Assembly: GCA_946404405.1 (NCBI GenBank)
Contig: CAMJDL010000012.1
Coordinates: 1 to 64,000 of the forward strand
Origin: an uncultured Prevotella sp.
Lineage (GTDB): Bacteria; Bacteroidota; Bacteroidia; Bacteroidales; Bacteroidaceae
Direction: 5' to 3'
Length of the DNA stretch: 64,000 bases
Shown here: one piece after another, positions 18,861 through 27,922 of the stretch
Numbering within the stretch: the first letter of the stretch is position 1
Layout: every line of letters starts with the position of its first letter
The notes under the pieces: generated by a model
The model's database searches: none
Told to the model about the DNA's origin: nothing
What the model saw: only the letters and a program-made list of their open reading frames with translations
Translations under genes and position numbers: made by a program

Positions 18861-19355
18861 TTATTTTTTAATGAACTTGAATGAAGCCTTTCCACATTTT
18901 ACCACATACACGCCGTGGGGCAGTCCTCGAACATTGAGGCTGGTCTCACCGTCTTCACTGGCTTGGACTGAGAGAACCTGTGTACCATTCGCGGAGTAGA
19001 TGCTGACACGCCCCTTAGCCCCTGTCAGTACCAGCTGACTACTGACCACACCGTGTATCAGGCGCATGTTGTCGTCTTTCCGTGCTTCGATGATGCCCGA
19101 TGGGGTGGTGTCGCTCTGCACTAACTGAATGTACGCCACGTCGTCTATCAGTACGGTACCATCGGCTGAAACAATGGCAAAGGTATAGTTGTCGTCAGTA
19201 GCCACCAGCATGTCCACTTTGCTCATTTCAACGCTCTTGCCCGTATCAGTCACGGCATACCACAATTTCTCTTCTTGTGCACTCAAGTTTCCTGCCGTCA
19301 GCAGCCACACTACAATCAATGCAAATCTTATCATTTTGATTCGTTTTATTTTCAT
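18861..19355 (-). CDS. Exported protein with C-terminal sorting-type domain
   Basis: A 164-residue protein with an N-terminal signal peptide (to SAQ near 27). Residues from about 110 (GRVSIYSANGTQVLS ... GLPHGVYVVKCGK ASFKFIKK) have the beta-sandwich pattern of the type IX secretion (Por) C-terminal domains common in Bacteroidota. The N-terminal part resembles short repeats found in other Prevotella exported proteins but is not assigned. A minus-strand -7 box TATATTTG is at 19385-19392. Confidence 0.7.
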   Translation of the reverse strand: MKIKRIKMIRFALIVVWLLTAGNLSAQEEKLWYAVTDTGKSVEMSKVDMLVATDDNYTFAIVSADGTVLIDDVAYIQLVQSDTTPSGIIEARKDDNMRLIHGVVSSQLVLTGAKGRVSIYSANGTQVLSVQASEDGETSLNVRGLPHGVYVVKCGKASFKFIKK

Positions 19356-19440
19356 TAGTAATCATTGATCTCATAATTCAGGTGCAAATATATGAAAAAC
19401 TTCGAATAATGAAAGAAAAAGAGAAAAAATTCATCTTTTG

Positions 19441-19720
19441 GGGATTTAAAGACGTAAACAGCCAAAGAAATGGCGTTCCAGGCCTTTGCTTTTTATGCTT
19501 AGGGGGGGAAAGGCCCGTCCTGACAGGGATTTAGAGGGCATGTAACAGGGAGCGAGACGTAGGGTAACTAATTTGCCCCGCCCGTGGCAAATTCTTGCAG
19601 CGGGCGGGGCAATATCTTGTGGCGGTCGTACGAATGTCTTGTGGCGTTCGTCAAAAGACTTGAACCTTTAGGCTTTTGGCGTTGGCTAAACAAATGCAGC
19701 GATAGCATTTTCTAAGTGCA
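19441..19720. other. GC-rich structured spacer with degenerate repeats
   Basis: A 12-bp perfect inverted repeat (TTGCCCCGCCCG, 19573-19584; CGGGCGGGGCAA, 19601-19612) encloses a second small GCAA/TTGC hairpin. About three degenerate copies of a unit like nTnTCTTGtgGCGnnCG follow to about 19655. A minus-strand promoter pattern (19719-19750) points into the region. It may be a non-coding RNA, a decayed element, or the short gene at 19568-19708. Confidence 0.5.
19568..19708 (-). CDS. Possible 46-residue protein in the GC-rich spacer
   Basis: A frame of 46 codons starting MLSLHLFSQRQ and ending FATGGAN. A promoter-like TATCTTTG (plus 19719-19726) with CTTG 20 bases further lies just upstream. 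The composition (many R, H, P) is that of translated repeat DNA and I do not recognise a family, so it may not be expressed. Confidence 0.25.
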   Translation of the reverse strand: MLSLHLFSQRQKPKGSSLLTNATRHSYDRHKILPRPLQEFATGGAN

Positions 19721-19783
19721 AAGATACAAAAAAAATCGCAGAAATGCAAGAAAAACGCGCATTATTTTGTCGATATATTTGGT

Positions 19784-19873
19784 TTTTCATTCGATTTAGT
19801 CAACTTTCTCACGCTCAAGAAAGCAAATTTATTTGTTTTCTTTTCGCTTAATCGAAATTTTGCACTATCTTTG
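19784..19873 (+). promoter_or_regulatory. S8 protease promoter with degenerate compound element
   Basis: TATCTTTG at 19866-19873 is the -7 box. Upstream, TTTGGTTTTTCATTCG, a CTTTCT/AGAAAG hairpin and TTTGTTTTCTTTTCGCTTAA repeat the order of parts seen at 42188-42313 and 52823-52941, but with poorer matches. Confidence 0.5.
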
Positions 19874-19898
19874 CAATTCAAATAAAACGTTCAAGCAA

Positions 19899-21320
19899 AT
19901 GCAGCGACTACTGACCCTCATTATACTGACTGGCTGTACACTCTTTGTACTGGCCGGTAACTTGCAGGATGGAACCAAACGCGTGCGATATAAGGACGGT
20001 CCTGCCTATATCTATCGTGTCAGTTTAATAGACAAGGCTGGAACACCATATTCGTTCGACAACCCTACCAGATTTCTGTCACGACGTGCCATAGAACGAC
20101 GCAAGCGCCAAGGGCTTGCTATTGACTCCACTGACCTGCCCGTCGCACCTCACTACATCCGCCTGGTAAAAAAAGAGGGAGTCAATATCATTGGGCAGAG
20201 TCGTTGGCAAAACACCGTACTGGTCCGTCTGAAAGACAGCACTCTGGTAAATGGCATCCGTCAGTTGCCCTGTGTCAAAGCCTGCAAACTGGTTTGGCTC
20301 TCGCCCGACTCCATCACCCCCGACAAACGTATCGACTACCAGAGTCAATTTGAAGCTTACGACAGCATTCCCAACGAGATTTACGGTACTGCAGCCGACC
20401 AGATATACAATCTGAAAGGTGACCAGCTGCATAAAGCCGGTTTCTTAGGCAAAGGCATGATGATAGCCGTTATTGACGGAGGTTTTAAGAATGCCGACCG
20501 CATTCCTGAACTGCAAAAGATTAAGATCCTCGGCTGGCACGATTTTGTCAGTCCCAATGATCCACAACTATTTTCAGAGACTGACCATGGTACAAAAGTA
20601 CTTTCCATTATGGGTGCCTACCATCCATATATATTCATAGGCACTGCCCCAAAAGCCGGGTATTGGCTTCTGCGCAGCGAAGACCAACTGACTGAGCAGG
20701 AAGTAGAAGAGGATTACTGGACAATGGCAGCTGAGTTTGCCGATAGTGTTGGATGTGACGTTATTAACTCCTCGTTAGGTTACAATGAGTACGACCATAA
20801 ATGGATGTCGTACAAGCAGTGGCAACTGGACGGCAAAACGGCTTTTATCAGTCGCTCAGCAGCCATGTTGGCCCAGAAAGGTATTGTGCTCTGTAATTCC
20901 GCAGGCAACAGCGGCATGGGACCTTGGAAAAAGATTGGCGTTCCTGCCGATGCCGACCATATCCTGACTGTTGGTGCCATTTCCGACATCGAGACACAGC
21001 GCATTGCTGCCTTCAGTAGTGTCGGCCCTACGCAGGATGGTCGTGTCAAACCAGATGTGGTGGCCTTAGGTGCACCAGCCCGTGTTATCAGCGGACGAGG
21101 TACGATTACCAGCAGTATGGGCACCTCGTTCTCGTCACCTGTCGTCTGCGGACTGGTAGCTTGTCTGTGGCAGGCCATGCCCGACAAGACGGCATCTGAA
21201 ATTATAGAGATTATCCGTCGTACAGGCAATAACTACCAACATCCAGACAACATCTACGGTTATGGAGTTCCCGATTTCTGGCAAGCGTTCTTAAAAGGAA
21301 AGATGAAAAATGAAAAATGA
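19899..21320 (+). CDS. Secreted S8 (subtilisin-like) serine peptidase
   Basis: A 473-residue protein starting MQRLLTLIILTG; the frame is open further 5' but crosses the promoter. Signal peptide, then a propeptide-like region to about 185. The triad is visible: Asp in MIAVIDGGFKNAD near 192, His in TDHGTKVLSIMG near 230, Ser in SMGTSFSSPVVCG near 410, with the oxyanion Asn in CNSAGNSG near 335. The function is extracellular or periplasmic proteolysis; the target is unknown. Its last codons overlap xseA by 11 bases within a heptamer array. Confidence 0.88.
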   Translation: MQRLLTLIILTGCTLFVLAGNLQDGTKRVRYKDGPAYIYRVSLIDKAGTPYSFDNPTRFLSRRAIERRKRQGLAIDSTDLPVAPHYIRLVKKEGVNIIGQSRWQNTVLVRLKDSTLVNGIRQLPCVKACKLVWLSPDSITPDKRIDYQSQFEAYDSIPNEIYGTAADQIYNLKGDQLHKAGFLGKGMMIAVIDGGFKNADRIPELQKIKILGWHDFVSPNDPQLFSETDHGTKVLSIMGAYHPYIFIGTAPKAGYWLLRSEDQLTEQEVEEDYWTMAAEFADSVGCDVINSSLGYNEYDHKWMSYKQWQLDGKTAFISRSAAMLAQKGIVLCNSAGNSGMGPWKKIGVPADADHILTVGAISDIETQRIAAFSSVGPTQDGRVKPDVVALGAPARVISGRGTITSSMGTSFSSPVVCGLVACLWQAMPDKTASEIIEIIRRTGNNYQHPDNIYGYGVPDFWQAFLKGKMKNEK

Positions 21321-21321
21321 A
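21301..21321. repeat. Heptamer array at the protease stop and xseA start
   Basis: AGATGAA, AAATGAA, AAATGAA. It holds both the xseA ATG (21310) and the peptidase TGA (21318). Confidence 0.75.
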
Positions 21322-22563
21322 AGATTCACGCTGCGTCAACTGAACTTGTTGGTTCGCGAAGCCATCGAGGACGCTCTGCCTGACGAATATTGGGTAGAGG
21401 CAGAACTCAGCGAGTGTCGCGAAAACAACGGGCATTGCTACATGGAACTCATCGAAAAGGATGAGCATAGCAATACCCCTGTGGCACGCGCCTCAGCCAA
21501 ATGTTGGCGACAGACATGGGCGATGGCAAAGCCCTACTTCGAGCGCACCACAGGACAACCGCTACGTGCTGGCATGAAGCTGCTGCTGAAGGTCTATGCC
21601 CAATTCCATGAAGCCTACGGATTCTCATGGATTGTCTCTGACATTGACCCCACCTATACCTTAGGCGACATGGCTCGCAAGCGCCAAGAGATTATCCGCC
21701 AACTGAAAGAGGAAGGTATCTTCGACCTACAACGCGAACTACGCATCCCCACCTTTGCCAAACGCGTTGCCGTTATCTCTGCCCAAAATGCAGCAGGCTA
21801 TGGTGACTTCTGTCGTCAACTGGAGGAGAACGAATACGGTTTCCGCTTCGAGGTCACGCTGTTTCCTGCCATCATGCAAGGCGAACAGGTAGAACAGAGC
21901 ATTATTGCTGCCCTGAACCAAATATATTCACACAAAGGGTATGACCCTTTGTGTGGTTTCGACTGCGTCGTCATCATCAGAGGAGGAGGAGCTACTGCTG
22001 ACCTGAGTGGTTTCGACACATTGGCATTAGCAGAAAATGTCGCCCAGTTCCCACTGCCCATCATTACAGGTATTGGACACGATCGCGACGAGAGTATTCT
22101 TGATATGGTTGCGAACACAAAGGTTAAGACACCAACAGCTGCCGCAGCCTTGCTGATAGACAATCTGTTGCGCGTATTGGAGCGACTCGACGATGCCAGC
22201 CAACGTATCTCCTATGCTGTCAACCAGCGGATTAGCAATCAGAAGACTAAAATCGCTACGATGACAAGCCTCATCCCTACCCTTGCCTTACGCTCTGTTG
22301 GCGACCAACGGCATCGGATAGAAACAATGGAGAACCGGCTACCCGTAGCTTTAGAACGACGATTGACCAACCAAAAGCATCTGCTGGAGAGCCTGAGCTT
22401 AAAGCTTCAGGGTTTTGACCCACAACTGTTGTTAAGCCGAGGTTACAGTATTACGCTTAAGGACGGCAAGGCTGTGCGTGACCCCAAGCAATTGAAGCCA
22501 GGTGACGAGTTAGAAACAAGATTAGAAAAAGGAACGATACGTTCCGTAGTGAAAAGTGAATAG
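21310..22563 (+). CDS. xseA: Exodeoxyribonuclease VII large subunit
   Basis: A 417-residue XseA: N-terminal OB-fold (YWVEAELSECRENNGHCYMEL), central catalytic region with VAVISAQNAAGYGDF and CVVIIRGGGATADLSGFD, and GHDRDESILDMVANTKVKTPTAAA. With XseB it degrades single-stranded DNA. A perfect 10-bp palindrome (21930-21954) encodes an additional SHKGYDPLCG segment just before the RGGG motif. The C-terminal residues VVKSE come from another heptamer array. Confidence 0.94.
   Translation: MKNERFTLRQLNLLVREAIEDALPDEYWVEAELSECRENNGHCYMELIEKDEHSNTPVARASAKCWRQTWAMAKPYFERTTGQPLRAGMKLLLKVYAQFHEAYGFSWIVSDIDPTYTLGDMARKRQEIIRQLKEEGIFDLQRELRIPTFAKRVAVISAQNAAGYGDFCRQLEENEYGFRFEVTLFPAIMQGEQVEQSIIAALNQIYSHKGYDPLCGFDCVVIIRGGGATADLSGFDTLALAENVAQFPLPIITGIGHDRDESILDMVANTKVKTPTAAAALLIDNLLRVLERLDDASQRISYAVNQRISNQKTKIATMTSLIPTLALRSVGDQRHRIETMENRLPVALERRLTNQKHLLESLSLKLQGFDPQLLLSRGYSITLKDGKAVRDPKQLKPGDELETRLEKGTIRSVVKSE
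21930..21954. repeat. Perfect palindrome inside xseA
   Basis: ACACAAAGGG (21930-21939), 5-base loop TATGA, CCCTTTGTGT (21945-21954). In frame, it inserts residues into the protein between two conserved blocks. Confidence 0.8.
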
Positions 22564-22568
22564 TGATT
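22548..22568. repeat. Heptamer array at the xseA-xseB junction
   Basis: AGTGAAA, AGTGAAT, AGTGATT; holds the xseA stop and lies just ahead of the xseB ATG at 22572. Confidence 0.75.
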
Positions 22569-22571
22569 AAT

Positions 22572-22769
22572 ATGAACGAAGAACTAAAATACGAAGAGGC
22601 TTTAGCCCAATTGGAGACCATTGTCCGTAAGATGGAGCAGAACGAGTACGACATTGACGAACTCGCTGCACAGCTGAAGACTGCACAGCGACTCATCAAG
22701 TTCTGCAAGGACAAGCTGACCAAGACAGAAGAGGAACTGCAAAAGATTCAGGCTGAAGCCAGCTTATAG
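22572..22769 (+). CDS. xseB: Exodeoxyribonuclease VII small subunit
   Basis: A 65-residue helical protein (MNEELKYEEALAQLETIV ... ELAAQLKTAQRLIKFCKDKL) matching XseB in size and pattern. ATG 22572 is preferred over a GTG three codons upstream. It overlaps the convergent GH43 gene by six bases. Confidence 0.9.
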   Translation: MNEELKYEEALAQLETIVRKMEQNEYDIDELAAQLKTAQRLIKFCKDKLTKTEEELQKIQAEASL

Positions 22770-24806
22770 GCTGGGCTTCACGGGCTGTATCGTACCGTCG
22801 GCATTGAATGTCAATGGGTCGATGCACACCTCACGATTGTAGCCTGCACTCCAATTCAGTTTGGCACCACGTGGACGCTGGAAACGGTGGTAGACAATGT
22901 ACCACTCGTCCGTTCCAGGCTTCTGCACAATGGCATGATGGCCCGTACCGAAGATTTGTTTGTCGTCGTCACGCTGCAGGACGATGGTCTTTTCAGCTGC
23001 TGTCACTGGCTGACCATTGCGCACCAGTGCTGTGGGTGAATCGCTGATGGCATAGCGGATGCGGTAATTCTTAGAACGGGTATCGTTCTCTGACCATGTA
23101 AAATAATATAAGCCGTTACGATAGAACACGTAAGCGCCTTCATTATAATTATAACGTGCCTTGTCCTTACGAGGCAGGACAACCGTTGGCTCTCCCTTGA
23201 AACTCGTCATATTGTCGTTCAGCTCAGCACAGATAATCGTGCCATTACCCCAATACAAATAGTATTTGCCTGTCTTTGGGTCCTGGAACACGTCAGGATC
23301 AATCGTTGCGCCACCATTCTTCATCACAGGCATGTCCTTCGTACACAGCGGCTTTCCTAATGCATCCTTGAACGGGCCTGTGGGCTGGTCGCTCACAGCT
23401 ACGCCAATTTGCCCCTCGCCCACAAAATAATAGAAGTACTTGTATTTGGCCTTCTTGCCCTTACCCACCTTACGCTCGATGATACATGGTGCCCACGCCT
23501 TGCGCTTAGCCCACTGACAATCGGTTTGCAGGTCCAGGATGACGCCTTCGTACTTCCAGTCCTTCAGGTCTGTGCTCGAATAGCAGCGGAAGTCGTGGTT
23601 ATCCCAATTCTCCTGTCCATCTGTCGTAGGATAGAGGTAATACTTGCCATCCTTCTCTGAATACAGCACCTCTGGGTCAGCATAGAGACCTGGTATTACT
23701 GGATTCTTACGGTTAGGCTTCATGGTGGCCAGTTCATAGCCATCGCTCCAAGCCTGCAGCCGATTGTATTCCTCCTTGGTGATACGCAAGAACGAACCAT
23801 GTTGCGGACGGTTGACGCCCTCTATGTTACGAGGTTTCTGGAAATTGCGCATATACTTATCTGCCAGACAGAGACGGTAGTTGCGTGGACGCGACGAATA
23901 CTCGATATAGCCTATCACCCAATCGTCATGACCAGCCAACTGAAAGGCAGACACTCCTTCACACTTTTTGTTGCCCTCAAAACTGACATAGTCATCCTCT
24001 ACAGGTTCACCCCAAGGGCCTGTCAATTCCTTAGACGTAGCAGTAAACAAGCCAGGCTTACCACCTTCCTTCTTGATCATCATGTGCCACTGCTGGTCGC
24101 TCTCAAGCCAGTTGATGTCAGCATCGATGGTGGCATAGCCCCAATCAAACAGCAGTTTGGGTTGCGTCAGCTGCGTGAACGACTCATCAGCATAAGAATA
24201 GTACATGCGGTCGTACTTCTCCTCGGCACGGTTCCACATCGAGTAGTAAATGAAGTAGCCACCCTTCTTGCCGTCAGGCCACACATAGTCCGCATCCCAC
24301 ATAATCTGCGGTGCCCATACACGATTGATGGTGCTCCAGTCCTTATAGACACTCTCTGTCTCTGGGTTACAGAAGATGCTGAGACCCTGGCGATAGTCAA
24401 ACGTCTTCGACTCCCAATGTATCAAGTCGTCAGAGCGCAACAAATTGATACCATAGTTATCCCACTCTGCCTGTTTCTTCAAGTCCTTGAAACGGCCTAC
24501 ATTCATGTCCGTCGTCACCATCAGATAGCCGCTGCCGTCGTGTTTCCTGCAGATATAGGCATCGCGCGTAGCCCCTTCTATTCGGGCCACCTCATAGTCG
24601 CTAAAGATGCTGTCGCCGTTCAACAGGTCGTGAAAGTGGAATCCGTCACGGCTCAAGGCGTATGCTGTCCACGCTCTTGAACGGTCGTTCATGTGACAGA
24701 ACAGGTAACCGTAGTCGCCCTTTTGGAAGTTGCCCTTACGCTGTTGCGCTGACATGCTGGCAGGCATCAACATGGCTATCAGCAGAAAAGAAAAAAGTCG
24801 TTTCAT
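22764..24806 (-). CDS. Secreted glycoside hydrolase with two GH43-like propellers
   Basis: A 680-residue protein starting MKRLFSFLLIAMLMPASM with a signal peptide. The N-terminal half (to about 350) is a GH43/GH32-like beta-propeller (YGYLFCHMND, RVWAPQIMWD). The C-terminal half is a GH43 domain: Asp in PGLYADPEVLY, Asp in ATIDPDVFQD and Glu in YNEGAYVFYRNG. This suggests an arabinan- or xylan-side-chain hydrolase, but which half is catalytic is not certain. A minus-strand -7 box TACCTTTG is at 24832-24839. Confidence 0.85.
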   Translation of the reverse strand: MKRLFSFLLIAMLMPASMSAQQRKGNFQKGDYGYLFCHMNDRSRAWTAYALSRDGFHFHDLLNGDSIFSDYEVARIEGATRDAYICRKHDGSGYLMVTTDMNVGRFKDLKKQAEWDNYGINLLRSDDLIHWESKTFDYRQGLSIFCNPETESVYKDWSTINRVWAPQIMWDADYVWPDGKKGGYFIYYSMWNRAEEKYDRMYYSYADESFTQLTQPKLLFDWGYATIDADINWLESDQQWHMMIKKEGGKPGLFTATSKELTGPWGEPVEDDYVSFEGNKKCEGVSAFQLAGHDDWVIGYIEYSSRPRNYRLCLADKYMRNFQKPRNIEGVNRPQHGSFLRITKEEYNRLQAWSDGYELATMKPNRKNPVIPGLYADPEVLYSEKDGKYYLYPTTDGQENWDNHDFRCYSSTDLKDWKYEGVILDLQTDCQWAKRKAWAPCIIERKVGKGKKAKYKYFYYFVGEGQIGVAVSDQPTGPFKDALGKPLCTKDMPVMKNGGATIDPDVFQDPKTGKYYLYWGNGTIICAELNDNMTSFKGEPTVVLPRKDKARYNYNEGAYVFYRNGLYYFTWSENDTRSKNYRIRYAISDSPTALVRNGQPVTAAEKTIVLQRDDDKQIFGTGHHAIVQKPGTDEWYIVYHRFQRPRGAKLNWSAGYNREVCIDPLTFNADGTIQPVKPSL

Positions 24807-24863
24807 GTTACTTATTAGTTTGTTTTGAGTGCAAAGGTAACAAAAAAAATGAGATTTTTCACG

Positions 24864-24900
24864 TTTCATTTTTCACTTTTCATTTTTTTTTGTACTTTTG
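24864..24900 (+). promoter_or_regulatory. ilvE promoter overlapping a heptamer array
   Basis: TTTCATT, TTTCACT, TTTCATT, then a T run, end at the -7 box TACTTTTG (24893-24900). The array occupies the -33 region, so a change in copy number would move the upstream DNA relative to the -7 box. Confidence 0.6.
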
Positions 24901-24939
24901 CGGGCAAATTGGCAATAAAAGCAATAAAATATAAGCATT

Positions 24940-25956
24940 ATGAAGAATCTGGATTGGGGTAGCCTCTCGTTTGGCTACATGAAAACCGACTACAATGTCC
25001 GTTGCTACTATCGCGACGGCAAGTGGGGCGAAATCGAAGTTTGCTCCGACGAGTATCTGAACCTGCACATGGCTGCTACCTGTCTGCACTACGGTCAGGA
25101 GGCTTTCGAGGGTCTGAAGGCCTATCGTTGCAAGGATGGCAAAGTGCGCATCTTCCGTGTCGACGAGAATGCCGCCCGTCTGCAGTCAACATGTCGTGGC
25201 ATTATGATGCCCGAAGTTTCTACCGAGCTGTTCACAGAGATGGTTAAGAAGGTTGTTCGCCTCAATCAGGAGTGGATTCCTACTTACGAGAGTGGCGCTA
25301 CACTCTACATCCGTCCGCTGCTCATTGGTACCAGCGCTCAGGTTGGTGTACACCCCTCTAAGGAGTACTGCTTCCTTATCTTCGTAACTCCAGTAGGCCC
25401 ATACTTCAAGGGTGGATTCTCAAGCAATCCTTACGTTATCGTTCGCGATTACGACCGCTCTGCACCTCTTGGTACAGGTAAATATAAGGTAGGTGGAAAC
25501 TACGCAGCCTCTCTGTTTGCCAACAATCTGGCTCACGAGAAGGGTTATGCCTGCGAGTTCTATCTCGATGCCAAGGAGAAGAAGTACATCGACGAGTGTG
25601 GTGCAGCCAACTTCTTTGGTATCAAGAACAACACCTACATCACCCCAGAATCAACCTCTATCCTGCCCTCTATCACCAACAAGAGTTTGATGCAGGTAGC
25701 CGAGGATCTGGGCATGAAGGTAGAGCGCCGTCCTATCCCTGAAGAGGAACTCGAGACCTTCGAAGAGGCTGGAGCATGCGGTACAGCAGCTGTCATCAGC
25801 CCAATCTCTTATATCGACGACCTCGACACCGGTAAGCGCTACTCGTTTGGCGACAAGCCAGGACCACAGTCCAAAAAGCTGTTCGATACCCTGCGTGGCA
25901 TCCAGTATGGCGAGATTGAAGACAAGCACGGCTGGACAACCGTTGTGATTGAGTAA
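24940..25956 (+). CDS. ilvE: Branched-chain amino acid aminotransferase
   Basis: A 338-residue class IV PLP aminotransferase: [10 protein letters not shown] near 55, the PLP-lysine segment [14 protein letters not shown] near 180, and [10 protein letters not shown] near 225. It interconverts leucine, isoleucine and valine with their keto acids. The trmB ATG overlaps its stop (TAATG), so the pair is translationally coupled. Confidence 0.94.
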   Translation: MKNLDWGSLSFGYMKTDYNVRCYYRDGKWGEIEVCSDEYLNLHMAATCLHYGQEAFEGLKAYRCKDGKVRIFRVDENAARLQSTCRGIMMPEVSTELFTEMVKKVVRLNQEWIPTYESGATLYIRPLLIGTSAQVGVHPSKEYCFLIFVTPVGPYFKGGFSSNPYVIVRDYDRSAPLGTGKYKVGGNYAASLFANNLAHEKGYACEFYLDAKEKKYIDECGAANFFGIKNNTYITPESTSILPSITNKSLMQVAEDLGMKVERRPIPEEELETFEEAGACGTAAVISPISYIDDLDTGKRYSFGDKPGPQSKKLFDTLRGIQYGEIEDKHGWTTVVIE

Positions 25957-26729
25957 TGGGAAAAGGCAAGCTGGCGAAATTCGCCGACATGGAAACCTAT
26001 GAGAACGTGTTCCAATACCCTTATTCGGTAGTGGAACATGTTCCTTTTGATATGCAAGGCCATTGGCACGAGCAATACTTCCATAACGATAACCCGATTG
26101 TTTTGGAATTAGGCTGTGGCAAGGGCGAGTACACCGTAGGACTGGCCAAGCTGTATCCTGATGTCAACTTCATTGGCGTCGACATCAAGGGGGCCCGTAT
26201 GTGGACGGGGGCTACGCAGGCGCTGAACGAAGGTCTGAAGAATGTCGCCTTCTTGCGTACCAACATCGAGGTCATCGACCGCTTCTTCTCTCAGGATGAG
26301 GTCAGCGAGATATGGCTTACCTTCAGCGACCCACAGATGAAGAACCCACGTAAGCGACTCACATCCACATGGTTTCTAAACCGCTATCGTCATTTCCTTA
26401 CCGATGGCGGCTTTATCCACCTGAAGACCGACTCCAACTTCCTCTTCACCTACACCACCTATCTCGTCGAGAAGAACCAACTACCCCTCGTATTCCGTAC
26501 CGAAGACCTGTACGGAGACCATTCCTCATTTCTCACTTCTCATTTCTCATTTCTCGGAATACAGACCTATTACGAGAGCATGTGGATAGCCCGTGGCCTC
26601 AACATCAAATACATGAAGTTCTGCCTGCCTCGTGATGGCGAACTTGTAGAACCTGACGTTGAAATTGAACTCGACGACTACCGCTCCTACCATCGCGACA
26701 AGCGTAGCAGCAAGAACAAAGCACGATAG
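25956..26729 (+). CDS. trmB: tRNA (guanine-N7-)-methyltransferase
   Basis: A 257-residue SAM enzyme: [15 protein letters not shown] motif I near 50, [13 protein letters not shown], and [16 protein letters not shown]. It makes m7G46 in tRNA. Between TEDLYGD and IQTYYESMW a heptamer array (26524-26558) inserts [10 protein letters not shown]. The C-terminal tail [19 protein letters not shown] is longer than the usual core. Confidence 0.93.
   Translation: MGKGKLAKFADMETYENVFQYPYSVVEHVPFDMQGHWHEQYFHNDNPIVLELGCGKGEYTVGLAKLYPDVNFIGVDIKGARMWTGATQALNEGLKNVAFLRTNIEVIDRFFSQDEVSEIWLTFSDPQMKNPRKRLTSTWFLNRYRHFLTDGGFIHLKTDSNFLFTYTTYLVEKNQLPLVFRTEDLYGDHSSFLTSHFSFLGIQTYYESMWIARGLNIKYMKFCLPRDGELVEPDVEIELDDYRSYHRDKRSSKNKAR
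26524..26558. repeat. Heptamer array inside trmB
   Basis: CCTCATT, TCTCACT, TCTCATT, TCTCATT, TCTCGGA. Five units, in frame, giving a serine/phenylalanine-rich insertion. Confidence 0.88.
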
Positions 26730-26769
26730 AAGCAATTAATGCGATAATATTACAAAACACGAGATTGAA

Positions 26770-27897
26770 ATGACATTATATCCCAAACTGATTATGGACG
26801 CGCTGGCAACGGTAACGTATGCAGGCACGAAGAAGAACTTAGTGGAAAGTGAAATGGTGGCCGACCAGCCAACAGTAACCCCCCTCAATCCCCCCGAAGG
26901 AGGGATGAACTGGAAGGTTAGCGTAGTGCTGGAATTCCCCAGAGATACTGATCCATTCCTGAAATCGACGGTAAAGGCTGCCGAAGCTGCCATCAAATAC
27001 CACTGCGGCAAGGATGTTGAGGTGGAAATCCAGACAGAATTCAAGTCGAAGCCACGCCCTGAAGTTGGCAAGCTGCTGCCTGAGGTAAAGAATATCATTG
27101 CCGTCAGCAGTGGTAAAGGTGGTGTAGGCAAATCGACGGTTTCAGCCAACTTAGCCATCGCATTGGCACGTTTGGGTTATAAAGTCGGTTTGCTGGACTG
27201 CGACATCTTCGGTCCGTCGATGCCCAAGATGTTTCATGTCGAGGACGAGCGTCCCTACGCTGTTGAGGTGGACGGACGCCAGCTCATAGAACCCATCGAG
27301 GCCTACGGTGTCAAGATGCTGTCCATCGGTTTCTTCGTCAGTCCTGATACGGCAACGCTATGGCGTGGCGGTATGGCGACAAGTGCCCTGAAGCAACTGA
27401 TAGCCGATGCAAACTGGGGAGAACTGGACTACTTTATCCTTGACACGCCTCCAGGCACCAGCGACATCCACCTCACCCTACTCCAGACGTTGGGCATTAC
27501 GGGGGCTGTAATTGTTTCTACCCCTCAACAGGTGGCACTGGCCGATGCCCGCAAAGGTATCGATATGTACCGCAACGAGAAGGTCAACGTGCCCATCCTC
27601 GGACTGATCGAGAATATGGCGTGGTTTACACCTGCCGAACTGCCTGAGAACAAATACTACATCTTTGGTAAGGAAGGTTGCAAGAAACTGGCAGAAGAGA
27701 TGAATGTACCCTTGCTGGCACAGATTCCGCTGGTACAGAGCATCTGCGAGAGTGGTGACGCCGGTGAACCTGCTGCCATAAGCAGCGAGACGGCTACTGG
27801 TCTGGCCTTCATCAATCTGGCACAGGCCGTTGTCACCGTTGTCAACAAGCGCAACCGTGAACTGCCGAAGACGAAAATTGTAGGTGTGGACAAATAG
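26770..27897 (+). CDS. mrp: Mrp/ApbC-type Fe-S cluster carrier ATPase
   Basis: A 375-residue protein: N-terminal MIP18/DUF59 domain (1-100), deviant P-loop SSGKGGVGKST near 113-123, and DTPPGTSDIHLTLLQ near 220. It carries or assembles Fe-S clusters, fitting a window rich in Fe-S proteins. The N-terminal domain contains an insertion TPLNPPEGGMNW from a C-rich repeat (26879-26904). I do not see a CxxC motif near the C-terminus (PAELPENKYYIFG lies where ApbC proteins often have one). Confidence 0.9.
   Translation: MTLYPKLIMDALATVTYAGTKKNLVESEMVADQPTVTPLNPPEGGMNWKVSVVLEFPRDTDPFLKSTVKAAEAAIKYHCGKDVEVEIQTEFKSKPRPEVGKLLPEVKNIIAVSSGKGGVGKSTVSANLAIALARLGYKVGLLDCDIFGPSMPKMFHVEDERPYAVEVDGRQLIEPIEAYGVKMLSIGFFVSPDTATLWRGGMATSALKQLIADANWGELDYFILDTPPGTSDIHLTLLQTLGITGAVIVSTPQQVALADARKGIDMYRNEKVNVPILGLIENMAWFTPAELPENKYYIFGKEGCKKLAEEMNVPLLAQIPLVQSICESGDAGEPAAISSETATGLAFINLAQAVVTVVNKRNRELPKTKIVGVDK
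26879..26904. repeat. C-rich repeat encoding PLNPPEGG inside mrp
   Basis: A CCCCTC ... GAGGG-type imperfect palindrome read in frame as PLNPPEGG. I have the impression of similar C-rich repeats in other Bacteroidota genomes, but cannot verify this here. Confidence 0.6.
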
Positions 27898-27922
27898 CTG
27901 TTGGCAATTAGCTATCAGCTTC
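27895..27922. repeat. Heptamer array across two convergent stop codons
   Basis: TAGCTGT, TGGCAAT, TAGCTAT, CAGCTTC. It contains the mrp TAG (27895) and the permease stop (27908-27910). Confidence 0.65.

Noticed and set aside
19441..19720. tRNA or rRNA fragment
   Set aside because: The stem-loop does not fit a cloverleaf and no conserved tRNA or rRNA sequence is seen.
22764..22769. Overlap of xseB and GH43 3' ends as a regulatory device
   Set aside because: Six-base convergent overlaps also occur at 50885-50891 and are common in compact genomes.
23799..24680. Open frame of 293 codons opposite the GH43 gene
   Set aside because: Antisense shadow of a clear glycoside hydrolase; no promoter or motif of its own.
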